Source: Ziziphus jujuba (taxonomy: Eukaryota > Streptophyta > Magnoliopsida > Rosales > Rhamnaceae). From it: a DNA stretch of 64,000 nucleotides. Of this stretch, positions 1-12,600 are shown piece by piece; within the stretch, counting starts at the first letter, position 1; each line of letters opens with the position of its first letter. The notes under the pieces are model-generated. The model saw only the letters and a list, made by a program, of their open reading frames with translations, was not told where the DNA came from and ran no database searches. A program made the position numbers and the translations under genes. The DNA lies in assembly GCF_031755915.1 (NCBI RefSeq), contig NC_083388.1, positions 15,388,501-15,452,500 on the forward strand, in the 5' to 3' direction.

Positions 1-885
1 GACTTCTCGACCAAGGCATTTCAGCTTGGTCTCGGGTTTGCATGATTCATGGCTAACAATTACCATGATTCTCTAACAGTAAAGCACCTACAATGATTCG
101 ATAAACAAACACATTATGAAAAAGGTCAACCAATATTTTTCCTGAGTTATACACTTGTACTCGTCAAAAAAGATTTAGTGCTACACTCTGCCATATTAAT
201 TTTGTACAAAAGATCATCTATATATTTTGTTTGAGAAACATGGAGTCCATATTTGGTTCCAATAGCTTCTATATAAGGAAAAAGGTTACCTTTCCATTAT
301 CTTTAAAGAGAAATTTTTACTAAGCTACTAAATGAATTTGTTAATTAGAGTGGAAGAAGTACCTATTACAAGCAAATGAGCACTCATATAAACTTGAACT
401 TGTTGTATGTCCATTTAGTGTTCTTGAAACCCCATTTAAGCTATATAGTCTTTAGTTGATCAAACCAAGCACAAAGTGCTTGTTTTAACCTATATAAGAA
501 CTTGTGGAGCTTGCATACATACTCCAGCTTTGTGAAGTCCTTAGAGCCATCAAGTTGTCGCCTTAAATAGTTTCATTAAGAATGCCATTTAGAAAAAGTA
601 CTATTCATATCAGTCTACCAAATTGGCCATCTCTTTGACATTGCGATGAACATAAAAGCCTGAATATAATCTATCTCAACTGTTCAATGAAACCCATTAG
701 CCACAAGTCTTGCACTTGCAATTTTGTATACACCCATCTCGATGTCTTTGTATCCAAATTACACATTTTTTTCCTAGAAAGTTCATCTAATGATCACACG
801 GAACTAAAGACCAAGTTTCATTTCTTAAAAGTGCATCTAGCTTTTCTTTCATAATCGACTTCTAATGAAATGAGCTAAGGGCTTA
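1..885 (-). pseudogene. Ty1/copia reverse transcriptase relic, cut by window start
   Basis: Reading the minus strand from about 885 down to 1 gives, in the right order but in several frames with stops, the landmarks of a plant copia RVT_2 domain: MKEKLDALLRNETWSLVP, then ARLVANGFH and IDYIQAF, then FLNGILNET, then YVCKLHKFLYRLKQALCAWF, then LVIGTSSTLINKFI, and finally YRIIVGALL. These match the usual copia blocks (DALxxNxTWxLVP, ARLVAKGF, FLNGxLxE, VCKLxKSLYGLKQAPRAW, SIVGALxYL). Several frameshifts and in-frame stops, plus loss of the YVDD catalytic block, show that it is dead. RNase H and the LTR would lie beyond the left edge. No integrase or gag was recognised to the right. Confidence 0.8.
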
Positions 886-2819
886 AGAGACTAACATAGT
901 CTTATTGTCTAAGTACATTTCATTAGTGAACATACAAACTTTCTTCCTTCAAAAACCTGACCTTAAGTTAGTTATAATCATATTCATCAACTTAGGCGTA
1001 ATTGAAATCAGATCCATAATTGTCAATGAATCAAGTTATATGGATGTTAGGCTATGATGCGACAACTTGGAGTTTGGAAAGGCCGGTATTTGAGTTGTAC
1101 GAGATGTTGCTCATCGTGATGATCAACCCATAGCAGATATGATTGTACGGTTTGGAGTGATATAGCCGAGAACCAATTTGCAATACAAAAATATTGTTAT
1201 CTTTCATATTGGAAAGAGAAGAAGCTGCATTGATTGGTGTACTTAAAGATGAGGTGAAATTATTGTCCTGCAATAGAACACCAAAAGGAACAAACGTAAC
1301 ATTAGGGTTGGGGTTTTTAGGTATATGAGTCCTAGTTTTAAGTCATAAAAAAGAAAAGAAATTTCTTTCAAAATTACATTAGGACTAATGTATATTTTAC
1401 TTGTAGCAAGACTCTATTAAATATATCCTTTTTGTGGTTTGAGTTGTATATGAGAATTTTTTTTTTTCCCAAAATGAGTAGATATGGTCTAATGTATGGA
1501 TAGCAATCACAACCAAAAAATTTTTAAAAATGAAAAATCAAAAGATTTTTTTTTCCAAATTATTTGTTAAGGTGATATAAATTATAGTGCCCTTTGAGCA
1601 TTCTATTTATTTAAAAAGTAGCAATGGAAACTACATTCCACCAAGATGAATAAAGTAGGAGACTATAAGCCAATAAAAAAAAAAACATTGTTTCAGCTAT
1701 GTGGCGATGTTTCCTTTTAACTTTTTCAATTCAATTGTAAGTCTGTGGATACACATGTTTGAAAATTTATTTAAAAGTTTTAAAGTAAATTTTTAATGGC
1801 TTGTATTGAACACCCCAATCTATAATCTTTTGATGGATGTCTAGAAATTATTTTTCACTAATTTTTTAAATTGTAAAAATATTTTAGAGACCTTGGTATT
1901 AATTTCATGGGATAAACAGAAGAAAACCTTGAAAAATCATCTCCAAAACTACATAATATTTGTTATACTCATTTGATAACTTAAGAGTTGAGCTCTATAC
2001 ATCTAAAAAAATTAGGCCAAGTGGAGCAAGACTTAACAATAGTGCATAGAACTGTTATGTATATCGTAATTGGAATGAATAGAAAAAATTCATTTTATTT
2101 ATTATAAAAGAAAACTTTTTACATCGAGAAGCAGTAGTGCTAACAATAATGGATGAAACAGGATATCTTAGGTGATAATGCCACTTTTTTATTTTTAGTT
2201 AAATATGTGGGAAAACAACTAAAACCAACTTTATTTTCAAGAATGGCTAGAGATGCGGATTTGGACTTTTGGACCTCAGGAAGAGAGAATCAATTGAGAA
2301 ATTTGTAGAATTTTTAATGGCTCTAATACCATGAAGAGGTGAATAAAAAAAAAATATGTTGAAACATGTATTTTGTGTTACTGTTTATTGTAATTTTACA
2401 GTATTTGAGAATTACATGATATATTTTATCTAAATATAATTATTAAGGTATAACAACCCTTATCAAATAACTCTTATCGTAACAACTATTTTTTTATCTA
2501 TCAATCTCTTAGGAGATCAATTCTGTGCATGTGTGTGTGTGTATATATATATATATATGTACATTTGGGCTTTAGAAAGTCAGTTAATAATTTTACCTTC
2601 AATACTTCTATTATTAGATATTTTATTGTTTTAAAAGTTAAAATTTTAAAAAGCATTACTAGTTCTCTACATCCTTTAGATTCATTTTTCTCAAGTAGAG
2701 TTTGAGTATATTAATAAATTCATATTAGACAACTAAATAAATTTTAAATTTTAATTCTTAAAATGATCTAATAGCTAATAATGCTAAAATCATTAGGTAG
2801 ATATGATGTAAACCTCTCT

Positions 2820-2846
2820 TGTGTGTGTGTGTGTGTGTGTGTGTGT
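2820..2846 (+). repeat. GT dinucleotide microsatellite
   Basis: About 13 uninterrupted GT units, followed by a TATATACATATATA tract. It is a simple repeat and accounts for the histidine/threonine-rich peptide on the opposite strand, which is not a gene. Confidence 0.9.
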
Positions 2847-3559
2847 ATCCATATATACATATATAAAAGTCCCTTATCAAATCCTAAGGTCTTTAATGAA
2901 AACAGTTGCAATCTTCTTCCTTTATAGTATACCAGTATTGATCCCATGCGATACACGGTATATATAATAGCAATAAATGATTTTAAAAAATAATAATAAT
3001 TTTTTAGAGAATTAAAAAAATAATATAACAAAAATTGAAATTGAAGAGGAAACATTATTCAATAGTTATATATCTGATTGATTGGAAGTTGAAAAATTAC
3101 TTATTTCATTGCCTATTTATATGTGAAAATCTTTAAAACTTGATAAGGACACAATATTGTTTGGAATGATGAATGTAAATTTTTTTTTTTAATTCCTAAA
3201 ATCAAGCCGTTGTTTCAAACTACAATTTCTTCCTTTATTATTTAAATTAATTTGAAAAATAACCACATATGGTTACCATCATTTTCAATCTAAATATTGT
3301 CAATTTAGTCTTATTTATGTCCTCATCCATTTAAGGAAAAAAATATTTATTTTCAAAATAAATAATTAACCTTATTCAAGCTTCATTTGCTTCAAAAAAT
3401 AATTATTACTTTAAAAGGGTATCATTTACCTTATTCAGATTCATTTATTACCTTCTCAAAAAATAAAAATACGATTTATTTTGGCTTCTTTAATTCCATA
3501 ATCAATTCTTAAATTTATTATTACTATTTAAAAATTGTAATTTGGGTGTTTTATTTTTT

Positions 3560-4035
3560 AATTCCTTGTAATAATTAATTTTTCTATATTAAATTCTTAT
3601 AATATAATATAATTATATTTATTACTATTATTATTATTATTATTTACCCTATGAATATATTTTCACCTTATAAGATAATTTATTTATGATTACTTATATT
3701 TTAAGAAAATCAAACAAGGAGATCAATTTTATTATTTGAAATCTATATATTATAACATTAAAATTTTATTTATTACATATTCAAATATATATGAGTATAT
3801 AAAATCTAATTATTAATCGTCGTATATAATATTTTTATATTTTACAATAAAATAAAGATAACAAACCAACAAAGATATTAATATATAGATTATAAATTTT
3901 TTTTAATGTTTTTATTCTTACTATGTTTTTTTTTTTTATTCCTTATAAGTAATTAATTTTTCTATATTAAATTTTTATAATATAATATAATTACCTTTTG
4001 TTATTATTATCATCATCACCATTATCTAATTACCT
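3560..4035 (+). repeat. Two direct copies of an 85-95 bp AT-rich block
   Basis: The block TTCCTTGTAATAATTAATTT... followed by TATAATATAATATAATTA and a TTA/ATT run occurs at about 3560-3645 and again, about 86-90% similar by eye, at about 3938-4035. The copies are separated by roughly 290 bp of unrelated AT-rich sequence. No coding content is seen. It could be a pair of short transposon relics or a local duplication. Confidence 0.6.
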
Positions 4036-4120
4036 TACGCTGGTTGTGTATTATACACATAGGACTCTCGTTATAATCATATACTCTACTCCCTCAATAA
4101 ACTTTAGTAAAGCTTTATTT

Positions 4121-4257
4121 CCATTTAATTTTCTAAATTCACTTGTATCATATGTGCATACATACATACATACACACATAAATCATAATATTTCTATTTA
4201 ATTTTCTAGATTCACCTACATTATATGCATGGATACATACATACATACATATACACA
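4121..4257 (+). repeat. Tandem duplication with ACAT microsatellite
   Basis: Two consecutive copies of about 75 bp, each beginning ATTTAATTTTCTARATTCAC and ending in a CATACATACATACAT tract. They differ by a few substitutions and by tract length. Confidence 0.65.
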
Positions 4258-4954
4258 CACATACATAAATGACATAAATGAAAAAATTTCACTGTTTCTA
4301 AGATAAAGAATTTGAATTCAAATATGTTGTTTTCAATACCAATATATATATATATATACATCAATATATATGTATATATTTAGAGGTTTATAAGGTTGAT
4401 TGATTAGTACGTACCAAATGGAAGTGATGCATGCTTATGTATCATATATTGTAGCTAGTGAGAAACAAATAAATTTCTTCTATGTGAGGCCCTCCCAAAT
4501 AAAGAAAGCAAAATGAATGTTATGCATGGGCAGGCCAATTTTAAATCCATAATGGGAAAAAAGAAAAAAGAAAATCAAACATTTTAAGTCAAAAAGCCTA
4601 TATAAAGCACCACACATGTTTCCATAGTTGGATTTTGTAATACAATAAGCCAATGAAATTTTGTTCCTCATTAAAGATAAATTAATACCCAGTAAACAAT
4701 CTTTCTCAAAAGTCTTTTGTACCTTTCAATAAGTTTTCATAGTATATTTTGATTCAATATTGTCAACTTCAACCAAAATTCTATAGCATAGTTCACCTCG
4801 ATTCTCATGATTTAAATGATTATGATTGCGATCCATAAAAAAAATTTAAAATTAAACAATTAAAAAAAAAAACTCTAATAACCAAAACAAAAATATGAAA
4901 GAATAAAAAACACCAAAATATTGAACATCGAAATTTTAAATAACCGAAATATGT

Positions 4955-7770
4955 CATTTACTAATTTATAACCAAATATATTTAATTTATTTGGTAAATA
5001 AAATTAAATTAAGAAATTTGTTTTGGATATAAATCTTATTTCACCATGGTTAACAATTATATTTTGAAAAGAATATTCTAAATTATTTCCACTAATAAAA
5101 TAAAAATATATTATTTATGTAATTTTTAATGTCCAAATAAAGAAAATATCTTTATTATTTTCTATATAATCACATTTGTACATTAAAAAAATATTTAATA
5201 CACTTTAATATTATATACAAACTTTAATGTACGATATATATAGAGATGTCGAAAATTTAATGCTCATTATATATAGAGATTTTAATACATGTTATTTACT
5301 TACTACATGTTATATATGTAGATACATTTTAATTTATTATTTTATAAATATAATATTATATTTTTGTCATAATTATACATTTTGATATTTTTGTCCCAAT
5401 TAAGGCTTTCTTAGTCAAATGTCATATATAATATTATAATAATAAAAATATATATTTTTGGATATAACCAATAAAAAGTAAAAAATCTCATACTCTTTCA
5501 ATTAATTATTTCAATTCAAAATCATATATATGTAGATGCAATTATATAGTGTATAATATTATAATAATAAAAATATATATTTTTTGATATAATCAATTAA
5601 AAGCAAAAAATCTCATTCTCTTAAATAATGGTTACATTTAATATTAATTGATACTTTGATAAGGTTATAAACAATAAACAATAAACAATAAAGAGAAAAA
5701 GATATATATATTATTTTAATGATTTTGGAGAAAATTTAAATGAATACTGTGATACCATATGGCCTTTTTTTTTATTGTACTTTTTTATATTGATTTTTTT
5801 ACTTTCATTTACTAATTTATAACCAAATATATTTGACATATTTGGTAAATAAAATAAAATTAAAAATTTTGTTTTGAACATAATTTCTATTTTACCATGT
5901 TTAACAATTATATTTTGAAAATAATATCTTAAATTTTTTCCACAAATAAAATAAAATTATATTATTTATGTAATTTTTTAATGTCTAAATAAGAAAATAT
6001 CTTTATTATTTACCATATAATCAAATTTGTATATGAAAAAATATTTAATACACTTTAATATTATATGGAGACCTAAAAACTTTAATGCATGTTATATAGG
6101 GAGACTTCAATACACGTTATATATTTAATACATGTTATATTTAGATACGTTTTAATTGGTTTTCTTAATCAAATGTCATATATTAATATTATAATAATAA
6201 AAATAGATATTTTTAGATACAACTAATAAAAGGTAAAAAATTCCATACGCTTTCAATTGATTTTTTCAATTTGTAACTATATATATGTAGATGCACTTAT
6301 GTAATATATAATATTATGATAATAAAAATATATATTTTTGGATACAACCAATCAAAAGCAAAAAAATCTTAAACTCTTAAATAGTAGTTACATTTAATAT
6401 TTATTGATATTTTGATAAGGTTATAAATAATAAAAAGAAAAAGAGATATTTTTTTAATAATTTTGAAGAGAATTTAAATGAATACTATAATGACATGTGG
6501 CCTTTTTTTTTTTTATACTAACTCTTCTACTTTCAACTACTAATAATTTATAACCAAATATATTTAACTTATTTGGTAAATAAAATAAAATTAAAAAATT
6601 TGTTTTGAATGTAAATCTTATTTTACCATTTTAACAATTATATTCTGAAAATAATATCTCAAGTTTTTTCTACTAATAAAATAAAATTTATTATTTATGT
6701 AATTTTTTAATGTCCAAATAAAGAAATATTTTTATTATTTTCCATATAATCACATTTGTATATTAAAAAATATTTAATACACTTTAATATTATATGGAGA
6801 TTTTAATGCACGTTATATATGAAGACATGTAGATTTTAATACACGTTATATATATAATACATGTTATATATGTAGATGCATTTTAATTTATTATTTTAGA
6901 AATATAATATCATATTTTTGTCATAACTATACATTTTAACATTTTTGTCCCAATTAATATAATATTATAATAATAAAAAAATATAATTTTAGATACAACT
7001 AATAAAAAGTGAAAAATCTCATATCCTTTCAATTAATTATTTCAATTTGGAACCATATATATGTAGATGCACTTATATAGTATATAATATTAAGATAATA
7101 AAAATATATATTTTTCGATACAACCAATTAAAAATAAAAAAACTCCCATCTTCTTAAATAGTAATTACTTTTAATAATGATTGATATTTTGACAGGGTTA
7201 TAAATAATAAAGAGAAAAATAAATAAATATATATATATATATATATTTTAACTATTTTAGAGGGAATTTAATTGAATATTGTGATGACACTTGGTATTTT
7301 TTTTATACTTACTTCTATTTTTATATATTAATATAGATATGCAGTAACATATAATATTATATTATATAATATAATAATAATAATAAAATATTATATTTTA
7401 TGATATTATATTTTTATATTCAAATAAAAAGATATCTTTGTTAAAAATGATTAAAACATATTTAATTAAGGAAACTATATATGAAAATATATTTTTTGTA
7501 TTTAACTTATTTGGTAAATAAGATAAAATCAAATATTTTATTTATTTTAAATTTATTTTAAAATTGTTACCATATGTAATTTTATCAATATATTGATAGT
7601 TATGGATAGTTATATTAAAAATTAATTATATATATATATTTGATTATATTCATAAAAGATAAGATAATAAATAAATAAAAATAAATAAATAAAATGATTT
7701 GGAGGGAATTTGGAAGAAAGATATGTTAACACGTGGCACATACGGTTTTTCTTTTATATATTATATAGAT
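4955..7770 (+). repeat. Tandem array of about 0.73-0.94 kb AT-rich units, about 4 copies
   Basis: The same ordered set of sequence blocks recurs from about 4961, 5812, 6543 and, more degenerate and shortened, about 7495. Each unit starts with CTAATTTATAACCAAATATA then TTATTTGGTAAATAAAAT, passes through TAACAATTATATTYTGAAAA, AATACACTTTAATATTATAT and two copies of ATATATGTAGATGCAYTTAT, and closes with a TGRYACRTGGC motif followed by a T-rich run. Spacing of unit starts is about 851, 731 and 950 bp. No open reading frame is conserved between units, so this is non-coding. It may be a small satellite-like array or stacked copies of a non-autonomous element. Confidence 0.75.
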
Positions 7771-9618
7771 TTTAAAGTTTGATGAATATTAATGCTAAAG
7801 ATAACAAATTGCTTACAGATTTATTTACCAAATATGACCATTAATATGATAGTAATTTATCAATACTGTTAGAATCGCCAAAATATTTACTAATTTTTTA
7901 TTTAAATAATTTGGTAAATATTGTGGTGAATAAATATTTTTTCTAAACTGGTGCCTATACACTACTTATAATTTATTGGCTTGTATTTGAAACTTCCTTA
8001 TTTATTTAAGGATCCCTTTATTTAAATTATATTTATTTTTAGCTGGATAAGCAACTTTGACCACCAATAGGAAAACAATTATATGCTCCCGGACCACAAG
8101 AAATTTGTTCCACCAATCGATGGGTAATACCAATTTTCCCATTTCATGAATGTTACTGTCTTGATTATTGAAATTTCTTTGATTTACCAATCCCTAGTAA
8201 AGGATAATGCATGTCCATTTGGAAAAGGGAAAATTCTTCCCATACATCTACCAAACATAAAAAATAAAATAAAATGAAATAAAAAAATTAATAATCAAGA
8301 CACAAATATGATATGTTTTGCCAAGTGTTTATTTATTTTTATTTTATTGTTATTATTATTATTATTATTATTTTTAGAATATGAAAATTTAAATTAAAAA
8401 TCAATGCAAAGAAAATAATACATTGGTCACTAGAATGTCTATGAGGTTAAGCGATTAAATAGTACTGCTATAAATTAAAAATATTAATAAAAAATATATA
8501 TCAAATTATACATGTTAATATATTATTAATTGACATATTTAGATAATCCAAATATAGAAAGTAAAATTCTTGAATGGATAAGCGAATCAAAAACTTAATT
8601 CTTGAATGGATAAGCGAATCAAAAACTTAAACCAATCAAACATTGCTACGTTGTTTCCCACATCATTTGATAAATAATTTTAGTAAATATTTTAATAACT
8701 CTATCATCATTAGCTATTGAAAGTCAAAAAAATGAAAAATTGCATTAAATTAACGAGTGTCCTATTGGATCCACTCAAAGATATATACCGTTTATAGCAT
8801 TGACCATTATTGTTACTATGATCAATTGACAATCGTAGTGTAATTACTTGATTATATATATCAGAATTTGGACAAAATAAAATGTTCATCTCAAATAAAA
8901 AGTTCATCTCATGACAAACGGTAAAATATGGGATTAACTTGTTTATTGAGTCATGCAATTGTGCCTACCTCAGTGTGGCCGTGTGTATAATATTACTAGG
9001 ACTACATGTATAGTCACAACTTATATGTTATAAGTCAATAAGGAGCACCCATTGGGATTTCAGTGCTGCTTCTACTTTAGTAAAATAATGACATAGAAAT
9101 TTAAACTTGCCGAACTGAAAAATTAATCCCAAATTCATTATTATATTATGGCATATAATTCTATGGATGAAAGAGTTGAGAAGTTGAAATAGATAAGGAC
9201 TTTAAACCATGCAACTTAATCATAAATTACCCAAGCCAATTATAATTCAAGGTAAAAGAGTGAGATCTTAACTAAACGCTGAAGTTTATACTTTCTAATT
9301 ATATATTCTATGTTATACAAATTATAGTCTACTTACAAATTGAAGGCTAAGAAGTACATTTGGCATGTTCCAAAACACCAAAGAGCTAAAAAAAATAAAA
9401 TAAAATAAAATTGCCAAAATATTCATCAAATTATTTACTAAATGATGTGACAAATGAGATATAAATATTTAATTAATTTATTTTTTTAATTCATATAATC
9501 ATTTAAGGATTTACTTGTTTATATTTAAATTATATAAATATATCAACTAATAATATTTTAATATATATTATTGCAAAAATAATTTTTATGAACATTTTTA
9601 TACTTCTAGTATTAGAAA

Positions 9619-9651
<33 letters not shown>

Positions 9652-12600
9652 ATTGCTGAGTCAGAGCGAGAAGAATAGCTTTTTTAGTAGAACATACAGC
9701 CTGTGAACCCAAACTTGGGAGGAAGATCCATCATATGCTTGTCTTAGCTTTTTATTCCCAATCAAACAAAAATATTAATAATAATAATAATTGAAAAAAT
9801 ATATATCAAAATCACCAACCCTTAAAACTTTGGCCCTTACATGTTATAATTTTTGTAGTTGAACTTTGTAGGCAGGTATTCCCACATGGTAGCATAAGCA
9901 AAAGTGGGGTTTTTGCCATAATGCAAAAGGAAACAAAGCAACTTTCTTGGTTGCTGTTTTAGAATTTTTAATGGGTTCTCCAGAAAATGTGTCACCATAA
10001 TCACCATACATGCATACTGATCACACAAAAGAGATAATCCCTTAGTGTGTATGTTAGTTGTTGCAGTGTCCAATCGTTCATGTCAAGTAAGTAGTACCCG
10101 ATTAACAGCGACCTATTACCCGCCGCTAATGATGATTATCTCTTTATTCCAAAACTAAACTTGTCCCTAATATTCCATGATTAAGCTTAGAAATTGATTG
10201 TGTTATTGACCATGTCTCCAAAAAGAAACTGGTGGGCAAGTTTTTGGATGACAATGTGGCTAGCTAGAAACTAGTGCATTCCTATTGAGCATAGCAAGGT
10301 ACATGTCGTTGATTCTTGTGTTTTACAAATTATGAAATGAAAATGTGGTAGCATTTCTATTTGAGTCAGAATACCATAAACCCAAACATGTTCTCCCTCT
10401 TTTCTTTTCCTTTTTTTCTTGAAACAATCAACACGATCGAGGACATATTTCCACTCAAATGGTCTACCGGTCACTTGGACAACTGGAACAAAAAAACCAA
10501 ACACCACTAGGACCATGATCATACTTTTTTCTGGCCTTATGGGGCTGGTTCTTATTCTACTGATGGTCTTATTGTTCTGAGAAAGGTAGGCAAGAAGAAA
10601 TGGAGCTGACTAGAATTCTGGATTCATATGAGCTACTTAATTTAATTTTATTTTTTTCCCAACAGATAAAAAGTATTTTCGTAAATGTGCATTTAGTAGA
10701 AAAAGAAATATTGTAGACCCATCTCGGTCTATTATTATCTGATTAATAATAAAATTTTCATCACATTTTAAACAATATTTTCTTTATTTAGTTTTGATTT
10801 TAATTTTTTTTTTTTGTTTTTAAATATGATGTAACATCACATTAATAATAAACAAAAATGGAGATGATAAAATAAAAAAAAAATTGGAATAGGAAATCCG
10901 AATCCCAGAAAAGCAAAGATACAATAAGTGATTCTTTACCTTCTTTGTGGGAAAGTATTTTAGCTGGGGAAAAGGGGTTGTTGAAACACAAAATACACAT
11001 GAAAATCTAGTGTTTATGTATCATGCAAAATGTCAAAGGAGGTCTAGTTCCCAGCTGTTGAAATTGTGTAAGCAATTATGAGTTGTTTAACAAGAATCTT
11101 AATCCGTGAACATAATGATTGTTTTAGTACTCTTTTCCACAAATAAAAACAGGAAACAAGGAATTTTATGTGGAAAAATTAAATGGTATTTGTTTAAATT
11201 TGGATTATTAGTGACGCTTAGTGACATCTTTTCTCACTCACAGGAGAATTAGGTCAGCATTTTCTTTTATATTCTTCCCTCCCCTACAAGGCAGGGAATT
11301 TCAAGTATAGTCAATGACATAATTCAAATATTGAAATAGAGATTTGCTCCAGTGAATTTGGCTTTAAGAACTCAACTTCAAATGTCATATCCAAAAGATA
11401 ATCAAGGGACATGGAAAATAAAAAACAAAAAATAAAAACCCTTTTAATTTTTTCGTTCCATTATGGAAAAACTAAACTGACCCAGATGGTAAAATCATTA
11501 GTACTTTCTTTGTATAATTGTTTCTAACTTTGTTTTTTTTTTTTTTTTTTGTTGGAATGCTAAAGTTCTAAACCCCTTTTGAAAATTCAGTAAAAGGTTG
11601 TTGTTGCTAGTACTTTTGATGTGAAGTCATACCTATTTCCATATAATATTATATAAATTAGTCTGAAAACCCACTCCTTCAAAAACTAACCCAAGCCCAG
11701 GCCGATTGTCAAAGTGGGTCCACTGCTAATGACTAGGCTCACACCCAGAAGGATTGTTTTGTAGTCTGACTAGGACAAATGGACCCCATGAAATGTCTCT
11801 TAAAAGTTGGATAGGTATTTTTTGGAGGAATGTGGGACTCTGACTGTGTCCTCCTGGTTTGGGACCCATAAACTCTTTACCTTTCACTGATACTGTCTCT
11901 CTTTTAGAGGTTAGTTTGTTCCACCGCTTCAATATGTCTTGCACCCCTCTCTCCTCGTCTCATCTCATCTCATTTCATGTTGAAAAATGTCAATTAAAGT
12001 AAATGTATACCCTTGTGCTACACAATGTAGCCAAATGTAGTATTATTATTGATTACCAAAAAATGTACTATTGTTTTATTAGTTGAAAAAATAATACAGA
12101 CAAAAAACAATTTATTTTTTTAAAATGTGAAGTTACACTCAATATAAGTTAATAAAATAATAACAAATTATTATCATTATTATTATTATTATTTTTTGGA
12201 TATACGACATTGCTTGATAACCAATATTTAGCGCGATATTAATATAGAATAATCTAAATTTCCACTTCCATTTATACCCTTACTCTAGTTACGCTGCCTT
12301 AGTCTTGAGATAAGTCGGCAATAATGAAAACAATCTAGAACATAAAAATTACTACTTTTTTTTATGTCCCCAAAACTCTTTCTCCTAATGCTTTGCCCTA
12401 CAATGATATAAGAATATACCATGACCAACTCGTTTACGGCCCCTCCAAAGAAGCAAAAAGCAATCGAAAAACTTTTGTCATGCCCACAAAAATTTGAATC
12501 ACAAATGGCTGGTCTGACAAGTCCATATTGTTCTACCAAAAAAAAAGGCCATTATTGAGTTGAGATCCAACAAATCTATGCATTGAAAAAACCAACAAAA

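Larger units (their letters stand above)
886..4954. other. Intergenic AT-rich DNA without recognisable genes
   Basis: No open frame here resembles a protein I know, and I see no splice-bounded coding blocks. The stretch is dominated by A/T runs and contains a mixed TG/TA tract near 2525-2557, a GT microsatellite near 2820, ATT-trinucleotide runs near 3620-3645 and two local duplications that are listed separately. Confidence 0.6.

Noticed and set aside
12285..12539. 84-codon minus-strand frame
   Set aside because: No recognisable family, no splice context, and surroundings typical of intergenic DNA.
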